Source of the DNA: Acidobacteriota bacterium
GTDB taxonomy: Bacteria > Acidobacteriota > Aminicenantia > UBA2199
NCBI GenBank assembly: GCA_018897435.1
Contig: JAHIKI010000097.1
Span: 1-35,626, forward strand
Length of the DNA: 35,626 nt
Direction of reading: 5' to 3'
Each line of letters opens with the position of its first letter. The first letter of the stretch is position 1. This document shows, piece after piece, positions 1 through 8,532 of the stretch. The notes under the pieces are model-generated. The model had not been told where the DNA came from. It saw only the letters and a program-made list of their open reading frames with translations, and did no database searches. The translations under genes and the position numbers were made by a program.

Positions 1-135
1 TCGCTCCTCGGAGCGCTGGCGGAACAGGCAAAGGGAGCTGAAACAAAAATCCTCTTTGCCCGATGTCCGGCATCAAATCGCTTTGTACCTGATGAGGATG
101 TTGATCTAATCATAATCAATTATATGTCGGAGTAG
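1..135 (+). CDS. C-terminal end of an unidentified protein (partial)
   Basis: An open frame enters at base 1 and runs 44 codons to a TAG at 133-135. Its composition is protein-like: an alanine/leucine helix at the start, then a stretch ending in consecutive isoleucines and a short polar tail. I do not recognise the family, and the start lies outside the window. If real, it is convergent with the polysaccharide cluster, whose last gene ends at 325 on the other strand. A chance open frame is a fair alternative, because 44 codons is short. Confidence 0.3.
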   Translation, partial: SLLGALAEQAKGAETKILFARCPASNRFVPDEDVDLIIINYMSE

Positions 136-164
136 AATTAGAAGGTAAAAGGAAAAAGGTAATA

Positions 165-345
165 GTTGGAGAATAAATTCCAAATCCCAAGTTCCAATGT
201 CCTAAACAATAGCCCTTTTTAAGTTTCTTCTCTTCGTTTTGGTCATTTGGTCATTGGATTTTGGTGCTTGTTTGTTATTTGGTGCTTCAGTTTTATATTG
301 CTATTTTCGATGAACGACGAACGATCAACGATTCACGATTCTCCC
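165..345. repeat. Low-complexity intergenic repeats
   Basis: The gap between the partial frame ending at 135 and the gene ending at 325 holds a CCAAATTCCAAGTTCC-type run (about 172-205) and, at 236-290, TTTGGTCATTGG/TTTGGTGCTT runs that are roughly complementary to it. It then has ACGATTCACGATT-type words at 310-340 that reach into the tail of the next gene. The same three vocabularies recur at 20795-20870, 25165-25290 and 26200-26310. An open frame at 247-477 is built from these words and is not considered a gene. Confidence 0.6.
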
Positions 346-2946
346 CACTGCGCGGTCGACGGCCCAGCTGACCAACAAAAGGAACAGGAAGCCGAATGTA
401 AAAAGGCTGACCGTGTATTCGACGCTGGAAAAATTACTGGTGTTGATGGCGATGCAAGCGACACAGGGGATCAATAAATTATCGCTCAAGCGGCGATAGA
501 TCAGCAGACACAGATCGAGGAGCCAGAGGCCAATTAAACAAGGAATAAAGGCCATCAGCCCGAAATAGCTGTAGTAAGCATATACATAAGATGTATTTGC
601 CCAAGAAGTTGTTCGCGGATCTCCGGTGTACATTTTTGCCATGAAATTGGGAACATTCAGCGCTTTGATCCCCTTAAGTGCCGCGATCTTGGGGATGGCC
701 TGGATGCCCAAAAAGCCATACGTTTGGGCATAATGAACATGCATTAGCCCAGTGTTCATGGGTATGATCACTACTCTCTCAAGAATAACACCGCGCAAAT
801 AAACAGAGAAATCTTTAATCGTCACCGTTTTTCCTTCACGCAAAAGGCTCAGCAGGGTCGGAAAAGCCAAGATCAGCAGCACAATCACGATAAGATGAAC
901 CGGCTTCACGGAGAATCCCCGACGCAAAAGCAGGGCAAAAATGACGACCATCACGATGGCGGCCGAATAGGACCTGGCCCCGGAGATGCTGGCTCCCAGC
1001 AGAATCACGGATAGGCAGGCCAGGCAGAACAATGCCCAGAGCCAATTTCGCCTCTGCCAATGAACCAGCATGACCTGTACCGCCAATACCGCCAGCAGGG
1101 GGGCAAAAACGGCCATTACGATATTATGACCATAGCGCAAAAACGCATTGTCCAAGAACTTCACCGACATATCGCGGGCCAGGCCCGACTCCAGGGGGGA
1201 AGAGAATATCGTGTACAATCCGGTGGAGCGGAACTGGACGTGACTGAGGTAGATGGCGATAAAGCCGGCAAAGCAAACAGCCAGGATGGCCCAGGCCCAT
1301 GTTTTCCTTGCCGGATCGACGGGGTTGTCCGCCGTGATTCGTCCCCACAAATGGCGGGCGGTGCCCCTGGCGGTGAAGAGGGAGACAATCAGCCCAATTA
1401 AAGGGAACCCCTGGGAAAGGAGGACGAAGATCCATGGCTGCGGCAGGGCCGACTCGATGCGCCCGGCATCGATCGCGCTCCCCCACTGGCACATCACATG
1501 AAAAAACAGGACCACCATGATGCTAGGCTTGAGCAGCAATGATCGATCCCGCCATATCGCTGCGATTAAAATCATGCAGGTTATGATGACCAGGAGCCAA
1601 TTCACCACAACAAAAAAACTCAATTTCCCGGTAGTGGCACTGCTTCCGAGCCCCTCCTTCCATTCGTGGCTTACATATATTCCATTCCTGTTCTTCACTA
1701 CAAGCCTAATGATGCCGGCAGCGATATCCAAGCCATCCTTCAAGGGAATTCTGGCGTTGAAACCGGAGGCATTGTACAGCGGGTTGTTGAAGCCAGTCCC
1801 CACATCCGTACGCTCCAGTGACATCGTCGAGTAATGCACGACCGAGCCATCCGGATTTCCAATCTGAACATAGACCTTCTGGCCCCTGGTCTCCTGGTCC
1901 TTGACATACACCCAGCCGGCTAGGTAATGATAACTGCGATTGTTTTCTTTACGCTCTACGTTCGCATCCAAATAAAAAATGACCAGCCGTGATACCGGTA
2001 CTGATGGCGTAATCTCAACACGAGAACTGATCCCGGACCTCCATATCCGGCTTTTGTATATCCCACTCTTGTTCTTTACCACGAACCGGATCGTACATGT
2101 GTCGACATCCAATCCATCCTTCAGGGGAATTTTAGCGTAAAAACCGGAATGATTATAAAATGGGTTTTTATAGGCGGGCCCTACTTCAGGCCGCTCATAC
2201 GACCAAGCCGAGTAGTGCAAGACCGTGCCGTCCGGCTTTTCAAATTGCACATAAACCTTCTGGCCTCTTGTGTCCTGGTTCTCAACAAAAACCCAGCCGA
2301 TCAGATTATGATAACTTTTTTTGCCTTCTTTCCGCTCCTTATTAACATCTACATTTACTTTAACTGCTCGCGACTCATGTTCCTCCAGCATGATCTCTGC
2401 ACGGGAACTGATCCCAAACTTCCATGCCCGGCTTTTATATATCCCGTTCCTGTTCTTTACAACGAAGCGGATCGTGCACACGTCGATATCCAATCCATCC
2501 TTCAGGGGAATTTTAGCGTAAAAACCGGAATGATTATAAAATGGGTTTTTATAGGCGGGCCCTACTTCAGGCCGCTCCATCGGTATGGTTGAGTAATGCA
2601 CAACTTTGCCGTCTGGTTTTTCTAGCTGAACATAGACCTTTTGGCCCCTGGTCTCCTGATCCTTGACAAAAACCCAGCCGATCAGGTTATGATAACTTTT
2701 TTTGCCCTCTTTCCGCTCCTCGTTCACATCCACATTGACTTTAACTGTGCGAGATTCTTGGGCAGGAGACGTGATCGCTGCAACGATGCTAAAGGGAAAG
2801 GTTGTTTTTTTGTCGCCGACAGCTGGCTCCGGTTCACGCGCAAACATTGCACTATCCGGGAAATGCACGGCCAGAATACTAAGGACAATCAGCGAAACGC
2901 TGCAGAAAACATTATGTTTGTACAACTCCCTTGAACCTCGTATCAT
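325..2946 (-). CDS. Wzy-like polymerase fused to three extracytoplasmic repeats
   Basis: An 873-residue protein with two halves. After a hydrophobic N-terminus (about residues 12-34, signal or anchor), three tandem repeats of roughly 110-120 residues follow (about 64-180, 186-303, 310-430). Each has a GWVFV/GWVYV core, a GQKVYVQ strand, a YERPEVG/ERTDVG-type segment, a PLKDGLD motif and a closing RFVVKN strand. From about residue 440 there are some nine or ten membrane segments. One loop reads GARSYSAA, as in O-antigen polymerase or oligosaccharide-repeat-unit polymerase families. It is the last gene of the minus-strand polysaccharide cluster, 148 bp after the WbpL-like gene. Polymerase function is inferred from topology and context. 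The repeats probably lie outside the cytoplasm and could bind glycan, but I cannot name their family. A second Wzy-like gene lies at 8533-9855. Confidence 0.75.
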   Translation of the reverse strand: MIRGSRELYKHNVFCSVSLIVLSILAVHFPDSAMFAREPEPAVGDKKTTFPFSIVAAITSPAQESRTVKVNVDVNEERKEGKKSYHNLIGWVFVKDQETRGQKVYVQLEKPDGKVVHYSTIPMERPEVGPAYKNPFYNHSGFYAKIPLKDGLDIDVCTIRFVVKNRNGIYKSRAWKFGISSRAEIMLEEHESRAVKVNVDVNKERKEGKKSYHNLIGWVFVENQDTRGQKVYVQFEKPDGTVLHYSAWSYERPEVGPAYKNPFYNHSGFYAKIPLKDGLDVDTCTIRFVVKNKSGIYKSRIWRSGISSRVEITPSVPVSRLVIFYLDANVERKENNRSYHYLAGWVYVKDQETRGQKVYVQIGNPDGSVVHYSTMSLERTDVGTGFNNPLYNASGFNARIPLKDGLDIAAGIIRLVVKNRNGIYVSHEWKEGLGSSATTGKLSFFVVVNWLLVIITCMILIAAIWRDRSLLLKPSIMVVLFFHVMCQWGSAIDAGRIESALPQPWIFVLLSQGFPLIGLIVSLFTARGTARHLWGRITADNPVDPARKTWAWAILAVCFAGFIAIYLSHVQFRSTGLYTIFSSPLESGLARDMSVKFLDNAFLRYGHNIVMAVFAPLLAVLAVQVMLVHWQRRNWLWALFCLACLSVILLGASISGARSYSAAIVMVVIFALLLRRGFSVKPVHLIVIVLLILAFPTLLSLLREGKTVTIKDFSVYLRGVILERVVIIPMNTGLMHVHYAQTYGFLGIQAIPKIAALKGIKALNVPNFMAKMYTGDPRTTSWANTSYVYAYYSYFGLMAFIPCLIGLWLLDLCLLIYRRLSDNLLIPCVACIAINTSNFSSVEYTVSLFTFGFLFLLLVSWAVDRAVGRIVNR
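2107..2577 (-). repeat. Intragenic repeat with two identical 90-bp segments
   Basis: Bases 2107-2196 and 2488-2577, which encode the equivalent part of repeats 2 and 1 of the polymerase-like protein, read identically over about 90 bp. The flanking repeat sequence, and the third repeat, have diverged at many positions. This points to a recent duplication or gene conversion within the gene. Confidence 0.85.
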
Positions 2947-3094
2947 AAATTACTTGTCTCCGTCCATACGAAATCGATACTGCTCTATCGCCTGTAAATT
3001 TGACAAGGATATGGTCCAATAGAGACCAAGATATTTTCTCCCAAAGGATACCATCGAGCAGCATGTTAGCTCTGCTGTTATGCAATTGGTAAGG

Positions 3095-4078
3095 TCAAGC
3101 CTCATGCCGCCGCACCCGCGAAGCCAATATCCAGCTCGCTCCTAAAACTAGGCCCATCCAAGCCATTTCAGCAACCCAGCCCAGGGGATAGAGGAGAAGC
3201 GCGCCTCCGGCCACTCCCAGCTGGATGATGCCGTAGAGCAGCGATACTTTCCAGTGGGTTACCCCCATCTGGTTGACCAGGATCTGGTAGATATGGCGCC
3301 GGTGAGGGCGAATCAAGGAATCCCCATCCCGCAGGCGGGGAATGAGGGTGACCAGCTCGTCGGCGTAAAAGGGAAATAGAAATGCGGCGAACATAAGGAG
3401 ATCAGACAAAGTCCTGGACCAGGCCAGTACAAAGACGGCGAAGACGAAGCCGAGCAGGATGCTGCCGACGTCGCCCATAAAAACCCTGGCTTTGGGAAAG
3501 TTCCAGGGGAGAAACCCGGCACAGGAAGCGGCCAGTGTGGCGGCGACCAGTACCCAGGCATGAGATTCGCCCCTCATCCAGCCGGTCCCTGCCAGCAAGG
3601 CGAAGGCGACGATGCCGGTAATCCCTGCTATGCCATTTATGCCGTCCATAAAGTTGAAGATGTTGGCCGTGGCGACAACGAAAAACGACGCCCCGAGGAG
3701 CCACAGGGCGAGACCCGAAGATTTCCAAAAGATCCCAGCGGGGAAGAGTTTCGCAATCCCCCAACAAGCGATGCCGGCGGCAGCAAACTGCAAGCCCAAC
3801 CTGAGCTTGGCGGAGAGCTCCATCCGGTCTCCGACCAGGCTGGCCAGGGACAGCCCCGCAACGGGCAGCCAGACCAAAACGGGCAGGCCGATCCAAATAG
3901 CTGCCACACAAAATGCAGCCAAGATCCCGATCCCACCGCCCTTGGGGGTTGGCCGATAATGAGAACTTCGCTCACTCGGCCGGTCCACTAATCCGAAGCG
4001 CACCCCGAACCGGCCAGCCGTAAATGCACCCGCGCCACCTAGGGCCGCGGCAAGCAAGATGTGGATCAGTCCTTTCAT
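3095..4078 (-). CDS. wbpL: WbpL/WecA-like polyprenyl-phosphate sugar-1-phosphate transferase
   Basis: A 327-residue polytopic membrane protein of glycosyltransferase family 4 in the MraY/WecA sense. It would transfer a sugar-1-phosphate (often FucNAc or GlcNAc) to undecaprenyl phosphate at the inner membrane and so start the repeat unit. Visible family signatures are the N-terminal DRPSERSSH..PTPKGGG loop, NIFNFMDGINGIAG (metal-binding Asp region, about residue 140), FPKARVFMGDVGSILLGF (about 195-212) and the RPHRRHIYQ cytoplasmic loop (about 257-265). Length is normal for the family. It starts 8 bp after the SDR gene, an order (SDR then transferase) that matches wbpK-wbpL in Pseudomonas. The sugar specificity cannot be read from sequence. 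Confidence 0.88.
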   Translation of the reverse strand: MKGLIHILLAAALGGAGAFTAGRFGVRFGLVDRPSERSSHYRPTPKGGGIGILAAFCVAAIWIGLPVLVWLPVAGLSLASLVGDRMELSAKLRLGLQFAAAGIACWGIAKLFPAGIFWKSSGLALWLLGASFFVVATANIFNFMDGINGIAGITGIVAFALLAGTGWMRGESHAWVLVAATLAASCAGFLPWNFPKARVFMGDVGSILLGFVFAVFVLAWSRTLSDLLMFAAFLFPFYADELVTLIPRLRDGDSLIRPHRRHIYQILVNQMGVTHWKVSLLYGIIQLGVAGGALLLYPLGWVAEMAWMGLVLGASWILASRVRRHEA

Positions 4079-4086
4079 TAATCTAT

Positions 4087-5046
4087 TTATTGCTGTTCCT
4101 GGAACCAGGCTACTTCTCGGCGCAGCCCTTCTTTCAAGCTTACTTTGGGTTGGAAATTGAACGTCTGGGAAAACTTGGTACCATCGTACACATCATCGGT
4201 CAACCATTTTTTTGCCATGGCTCCCAAGGTTTGCAAGCGACTTACAGGCAAAACGGACAACAGATTGGACATTCCTTGTACCACGGAAGCTGGAATTGAG
4301 AATGAAGGGATCTTTTTGCCCAATCCTTTAGCCAAGCCTTCTACTACTTCATACATGGTACACGGTAGAACTGAAACATTGAAAATGTTCACTCCTTTTG
4401 CAGGGGCTTGAAAAACCTTCAGACACGCCCTGGCCGCGTCATCACGATACAGCAGGCTTTTGCAATTCGAGCCATCCCCGATCCATAGAAAGCGCCCGCG
4501 GTCGATCGTTCGCATCAATCTCGCCACATTTCCCGGGTCTCCTTCCCCGTACAGCGTAGCCAGACGCAAAATGGTAAGCGCCATGCCTGAATCCCTGGAG
4601 ATTTCGATCGCTCGCTGTTCAGCCTGATATTTGCTTTGCGCATAGGACCCTTGCGGGTCGCAGCCGGAGTCTTCCGCACCGCCGTTCCGGCTGCCGCCGT
4701 AGACTGAAACAGAGCTAATCAAGACGAAATGGCGTACGCCGGCATTTGCAGCGGCCTGGACCATGTTTGCAGTTCCGATTTCATTAATTTCCTTGAAGGG
4801 GGCGCGTACCGCTTTGCTCTTGTCAAAGATATGCGCCAAGCCAGCGGCATGAATGACGCAATCCACCTCCTGAACTACGGACAAGAGACTTGTCGGTTCA
4901 AGAATATCGGCGTGACGGTAATCTATTTCTGGAAAAACAGATGCCGCCTGCATGTCAGTAGCGCGGATCTGCAGAAGGGCAGCCGCCATCTGCCGGACAA
5001 TCTCACGACCCAGAAAGCCATTTGCACCGGTGACCAGAAGTTTCAT
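4087..5046 (-). CDS. NAD-dependent epimerase/reductase (extended SDR, WbpK-like)
   Basis: About 319 residues, a cytosolic nucleotide-sugar epimerase or 4-keto-reductase. The N-terminal TGANGFLG dinucleotide-binding motif sits at residues 6-13 of the chosen start, and the catalytic Tyr-Lys pair is in YAQSKYQAE. I chose the ATG at 5046 because the Rossmann strand begins at once (MKLLVTGANG). The frame is open to 5118, but that would overlap the upstream glycosyltransferase gene by 50 bp and add 24 residues unlike the family. Its place between a WbuB-like transferase and a WbpL-like enzyme suggests it reduces a UDP-4-keto sugar to UDP-FucNAc or UDP-QuiNAc for chain initiation. That substrate is inference. 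Confidence 0.85.
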   Translation of the reverse strand: MKLLVTGANGFLGREIVRQMAAALLQIRATDMQAASVFPEIDYRHADILEPTSLLSVVQEVDCVIHAAGLAHIFDKSKAVRAPFKEINEIGTANMVQAAANAGVRHFVLISSVSVYGGSRNGGAEDSGCDPQGSYAQSKYQAEQRAIEISRDSGMALTILRLATLYGEGDPGNVARLMRTIDRGRFLWIGDGSNCKSLLYRDDAARACLKVFQAPAKGVNIFNVSVLPCTMYEVVEGLAKGLGKKIPSFSIPASVVQGMSNLLSVLPVSRLQTLGAMAKKWLTDDVYDGTKFSQTFNFQPKVSLKEGLRREVAWFQEQQ

Positions 5047-5068
5047 CTTTGGCAACAAACTTGAAGTA

Positions 5069-6295
5069 TTAGGCGCCAAGTTTTCCCAGATTCTTGAACA
5101 ATTCATGATAGGCCGCAATCACACATTCATATGAGTATTTCATTTCAACGGCACGGCGGGCCCGAATGCCCTTTGCCGCCAACTGCACCGAATCAGCACG
5201 GGCTTCCTGGATCGCAGCGTTAAATCGATTAATATCTCCAGGTGGAACTACCCAACCGATTTGCTCTTCTTTGATGACCAAAGCGAGTTCGGAATTTTCC
5301 TCCGCAACGGCAATAATTGGCTTCCCGGCCGCCATAATATTATACATTCGGCTTGGAACGGAAATGCCAGCCATATCCGCGACAAATGAGATCACAGCTA
5401 CGTCACAGGCATTGAGTGAATCATTCAATTTATCCCGGGGCACTCTCGGCAAAAGAGAAATATTATTCAGCCCTTCTTTTTGAATCGCCTGCTCAAGCAA
5501 GTTTCGCTTGGCTCCAGAACCTATTATCAGAAAATGAATGGGCTCAGCTTTCAGACGCAGGGCAGTCGTCAGCAAATCTTCCAGACCATGGGTGCGCCCG
5601 ATATTTCCGGAATACTGAATTACAAATTGACCGTCCAGCTTAATAGTCAGAAGTTGATTGTTTTTTTCTCTCGGAATCGGTTTGACAACGTTGATATCCC
5701 CCCAATTCGGGATAATTACCACCCGAGATTCGGAGTGGGCAAGCTTTTCACACACAAGTTGCCTCATATCACGCCCAAGCACGATAATACATTCAACACC
5801 CAAGTAAAGCTTTCGTATCAGGTAGTTTACAAACTTGGCTGAATATGAATCGGCTTTGATCATTCCGGTAACGACCATTACTTCGGGATAAACATCGTGG
5901 ATGATAAGCAGGCATTTTGCTGAACGCAATCTGCATGCCAGTGCAATAAAAAAAGGCAACAATGGAGGATTGGTAACCATTAAAACGTGATCATTACGAT
6001 TAATACAACGTAAAGCATTCAAAAATAGAGAAAAACTGATGGTCATCAGATTGATGAGCCTGAAAACAATGATATTTTTATCAAGCGTTGAGCCAAAACA
6101 GCGTTTGATACTTACGCCATTGCGCTGTTCTTTAGCGGGTGCACGCACGCCCCGCTGGGAGTAGGTGGGCTGACTACACAATACGTTTACGTCATGGCAC
6201 CGCGCCAACCCCTCCGCAATGCCGGTTATAAAATAGCCGGTGGAGGTTTCTTCTGGATAATAAAGTTCGGAAACAACCCAGATACGTTTTTTCAT
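5069..6295 (-). CDS. wbuB: Glycosyltransferase family 4, WbuB-like
   Basis: A 408-residue GT-B fold glycosyltransferase. The start MKKRIWVVSELYYPEETSTG is characteristic of the WbuB group, which transfers L-FucNAc onto a lipid-linked sugar. The N-terminal acceptor domain covers about residues 1-190, and the C-terminal nucleotide-sugar domain begins near the QYSGNIGRTHGLEDLL segment (about 230). The usual E-x7-E region is replaced by a PSRMYNIMAAGKPIIAV loop typical of this subgroup. The presence of an fnlC-type epimerase gene in the same cluster fits an L-FucNAc donor. The gene is AT-richer than the cluster genes at 9.8-13.6 kb, consistent with a mosaic origin. Confidence 0.82.
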   Translation of the reverse strand: MKKRIWVVSELYYPEETSTGYFITGIAEGLARCHDVNVLCSQPTYSQRGVRAPAKEQRNGVSIKRCFGSTLDKNIIVFRLINLMTISFSLFLNALRCINRNDHVLMVTNPPLLPFFIALACRLRSAKCLLIIHDVYPEVMVVTGMIKADSYSAKFVNYLIRKLYLGVECIIVLGRDMRQLVCEKLAHSESRVVIIPNWGDINVVKPIPREKNNQLLTIKLDGQFVIQYSGNIGRTHGLEDLLTTALRLKAEPIHFLIIGSGAKRNLLEQAIQKEGLNNISLLPRVPRDKLNDSLNACDVAVISFVADMAGISVPSRMYNIMAAGKPIIAVAEENSELALVIKEEQIGWVVPPGDINRFNAAIQEARADSVQLAAKGIRARRAVEMKYSYECVIAAYHELFKNLGKLGA

Positions 6296-6370
6296 ATCAG
6301 TTTAATGCCGACGCAAAGACCAAAGGGACAAACAATTAACTAAGCTATATGTCTGAAATTGCAACAGCAA

Positions 6371-7318
6371 TCATAATCGATTTTTTTCATGCTCATTACG
6401 GTACAATTCCACCATCCGCTTCAGCCCTTCTTCGAACCCCATCTTTGCCCTGAATCCAAACTCCTTTTCCGCCCTGCTTATATCAAGGCGCCGGCGGGGC
6501 TGGCCGTTGGGCTGGGTAGTATCCCAGCGGATCTCGCCACTAAACCCCACATGGCGGGCAATGGTGGTTGTCAAATCCTTGATGCTGATCTCCATCCCAG
6601 AGCCCAGGTTCACGGGCTCGGGTTTATCGTAGTGCTCGGCGGCCAAGAGAATTCCCTCTGCGGCGTCGTCCACATACAAAAACTCACGCGTGGGGGAGCC
6701 GTCTCCCCAGGCAATCACATGGTCCGTTTCCGATTTCTTAGCCTCCACGAATTTCTTGATTAACGCCGGGATGACGTGACTGCTGGCCGGGTTAAAGTTG
6801 TCACCGGGACCGAACAGGTTGACGGGCAGCAGGTAGATAGAATTCCAGCCATACTGCTGGCGGTATGCTTGTGACTGCACAAGCAGCATCTTCTTGGCCA
6901 GTCCGTATGGCGCGTTGGTCTCCTCTGGATAGCCATTCCAAAGCTCCTCTTCTTTGAATGGCACCGGGGTGAACTTGGGATAAGCGCAAATGGTGCCGAT
7001 GGCCACGAACTTCTTCACCCCCGCCTTCCAGCTCTCATGAATAAGTTGCACGCCCATCATCAGATTCTGATAAAAAAACTCGGCTGGCCGCTCCCGGTTG
7101 GCGCCGATTCCACCCACGTTAGCGGCCAGGTGAATCACAAGGTTTGGCCTGAACTCAAAATGCCGATGAATCACTGCTGGGTCCACAAGGTCGCCATGCT
7201 CAATTCCAGTTGCCAAGATCTCCTGACAACCACGCTCACGAAGCTTTTTTGTTATCACACTCCCTAAAAAGCCAGTACCGCCAGTCACCCAAACGCGTTG
7301 ATTTTTCCAATAGCTCAT
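6371..7318 (-). CDS. fcl: GDP-L-fucose synthase
   Basis: A 315-residue extended SDR that would convert GDP-4-keto-6-deoxymannose to GDP-L-fucose by 3,5-epimerisation and NADPH reduction. Seen: TGGTGFLGS cofactor motif (residues 12-20), an [18 protein letters not shown] segment typical of GDP-fucose synthases, GTICAYPK (position of the catalytic Ser/Thr and Cys), the Tyr-Lys pair in NAPYGLAKK, and [12 protein letters not shown]. Length is normal. A Shine-Dalgarno AAGGAG precedes the ATG, and the start overlaps the upstream glycosyltransferase stop by 4 bp, so translation is probably coupled. Its usual partner GDP-mannose 4,6-dehydratase (gmd) is not in this window. Confidence 0.92.
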   Translation of the reverse strand: MSYWKNQRVWVTGGTGFLGSVITKKLRERGCQEILATGIEHGDLVDPAVIHRHFEFRPNLVIHLAANVGGIGANRERPAEFFYQNLMMGVQLIHESWKAGVKKFVAIGTICAYPKFTPVPFKEEELWNGYPEETNAPYGLAKKMLLVQSQAYRQQYGWNSIYLLPVNLFGPGDNFNPASSHVIPALIKKFVEAKKSETDHVIAWGDGSPTREFLYVDDAAEGILLAAEHYDKPEPVNLGSGMEISIKDLTTTIARHVGFSGEIRWDTTQPNGQPRRRLDISRAEKEFGFRAKMGFEEGLKRMVELYRNEHEKNRL

Positions 7319-8430
7319 AGTTGTCTCCTTTTCTCATAAACCTGAGTATAGACGGATAGCGTTTCTCGTGCCGTCTGTTCCCATGAAAACCGCTTAACAT
7401 TGACCAGTCCCCTTTGGCGCAACCCGGTACGCAGCTCAGAATCGCGCGCCACTCGGGCAATTTTATCGGCCATATCCTCGACTGAATACGGATCAAAATA
7501 GGTTGCCCCTTCGCCAGCCACTTCCGGCAAAGAACCAGCCGTGGAACATACCACGGGGACACCCGCCTGCTGAGCTTCCAACACGGGTAGGCCAAAACCC
7601 TCGTGCAAAGAAGGCAAAATAAATATCTCGGCGGCGCTTAGCAGCGGCAGGACATGCTCTGCAGGAACATAACCTGTCACAATGATATCTGCCGGCAACT
7701 CCTCAGGATCAACATCAGCAGGGAGGCGGCCGATCAATACCAATTTGTGCGACAGATCTTTTTTCAATGCCGCCAACGCCTGGAGCAAGCGCGGAATATT
7801 TTTATGCACGGCCCCTCCGCCAAAAGCAACCAGATAAGGGACAGAGATACCATAACTCGCTTTTATTTTGCTCACAACGTCTTGAGATATAAAAGGATCA
7901 TCCCATCGCGGTCCCAAAAGAGTGACCGTTACTTTGCTAGGATGAATCTCAAGCTTGTCACAGATCATGCTTTTTGAATAACTCGAAATCGTGATGACTG
8001 CCTTGGAGCGTTGGGCAGCTTGAATAGAAAAAAACCGCAGAAGATGACGCTTGCCAAGCGGCATGGTATGCCCGATGGTCAGGTAATTCAAATCAGGCAC
8101 CGTGACAACCGCCGGGCAGGGTGTCCGCAAAGGGCCAACGTACCCCAAGGAGTGAACCAAGTCGACTCCATGATTTTTCAGCAATCCCGGCAAGCGAAAT
8201 TGCTCGAAAAAATATCGCTGGGCGCGATTCGTAGCTGCTACCTGGCAGATCACTCGTTTAAAACTGCCACTCAGAGGAATCGGCCAACTGGCGCTTTCTC
8301 GGTTAACGAACACAATATATTCATTCTGGCTATCCACCAGCGCCAGCCCATGCAGCAACCCGGCCGCATAGGTTTCGGTCCCGCCGACCACACCTGGCAA
8401 AAGGTACAATAAATTAATCGCTATGCGCAT
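7315..8430 (-). CDS. Glycosyltransferase family 4
   Basis: A 371-residue GT-B retaining glycosyltransferase of the GT4 family. The N-terminal domain opens with a [12 protein letters not shown] loop (residues about 12-23) that usually contacts the acceptor. The C-terminal donor domain carries [16 protein letters not shown] (about 205-220) and the [18 protein letters not shown] signature (about 285-302) whose glutamates bind the donor sugar phosphate. Such enzymes commonly add mannose, rhamnose or fucose. The neighbouring GDP-fucose synthase suggests but does not prove a GDP-sugar donor. The stop codon overlaps the fcl start (ATGA). About 100 bp without a gene separate it from the upstream polymerase gene. 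Confidence 0.87.
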   Translation of the reverse strand: MRIAINLLYLLPGVVGGTETYAAGLLHGLALVDSQNEYIVFVNRESASWPIPLSGSFKRVICQVAATNRAQRYFFEQFRLPGLLKNHGVDLVHSLGYVGPLRTPCPAVVTVPDLNYLTIGHTMPLGKRHLLRFFSIQAAQRSKAVITISSYSKSMICDKLEIHPSKVTVTLLGPRWDDPFISQDVVSKIKASYGISVPYLVAFGGGAVHKNIPRLLQALAALKKDLSHKLVLIGRLPADVDPEELPADIIVTGYVPAEHVLPLLSAAEIFILPSLHEGFGLPVLEAQQAGVPVVCSTAGSLPEVAGEGATYFDPYSVEDMADKIARVARDSELRTGLRQRGLVNVKRFSWEQTARETLSVYTQVYEKRRQL

Positions 8431-8532
8431 GACATTTCAGCCACCTTGTGATTTCCACCCGGCTATCACTGTGACCCAGCCCCAACACATCCAACAGCCA
8501 AAATCTCGATTCCGATTCATTTAGAGGCATAC

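Noticed and set aside
247..477. A 76-codon plus-strand frame that could be a small membrane protein
   Set aside because: It is made of TTTGGTCATTTGG and ATTCACGATT-type low-complexity words and overlaps the end of the polymerase-like gene.
2149..2592. A 147-codon plus-strand frame with repeated sequence
   Set aside because: It is antisense to the tandem repeats of the polymerase-like gene; its own repetition only mirrors them.
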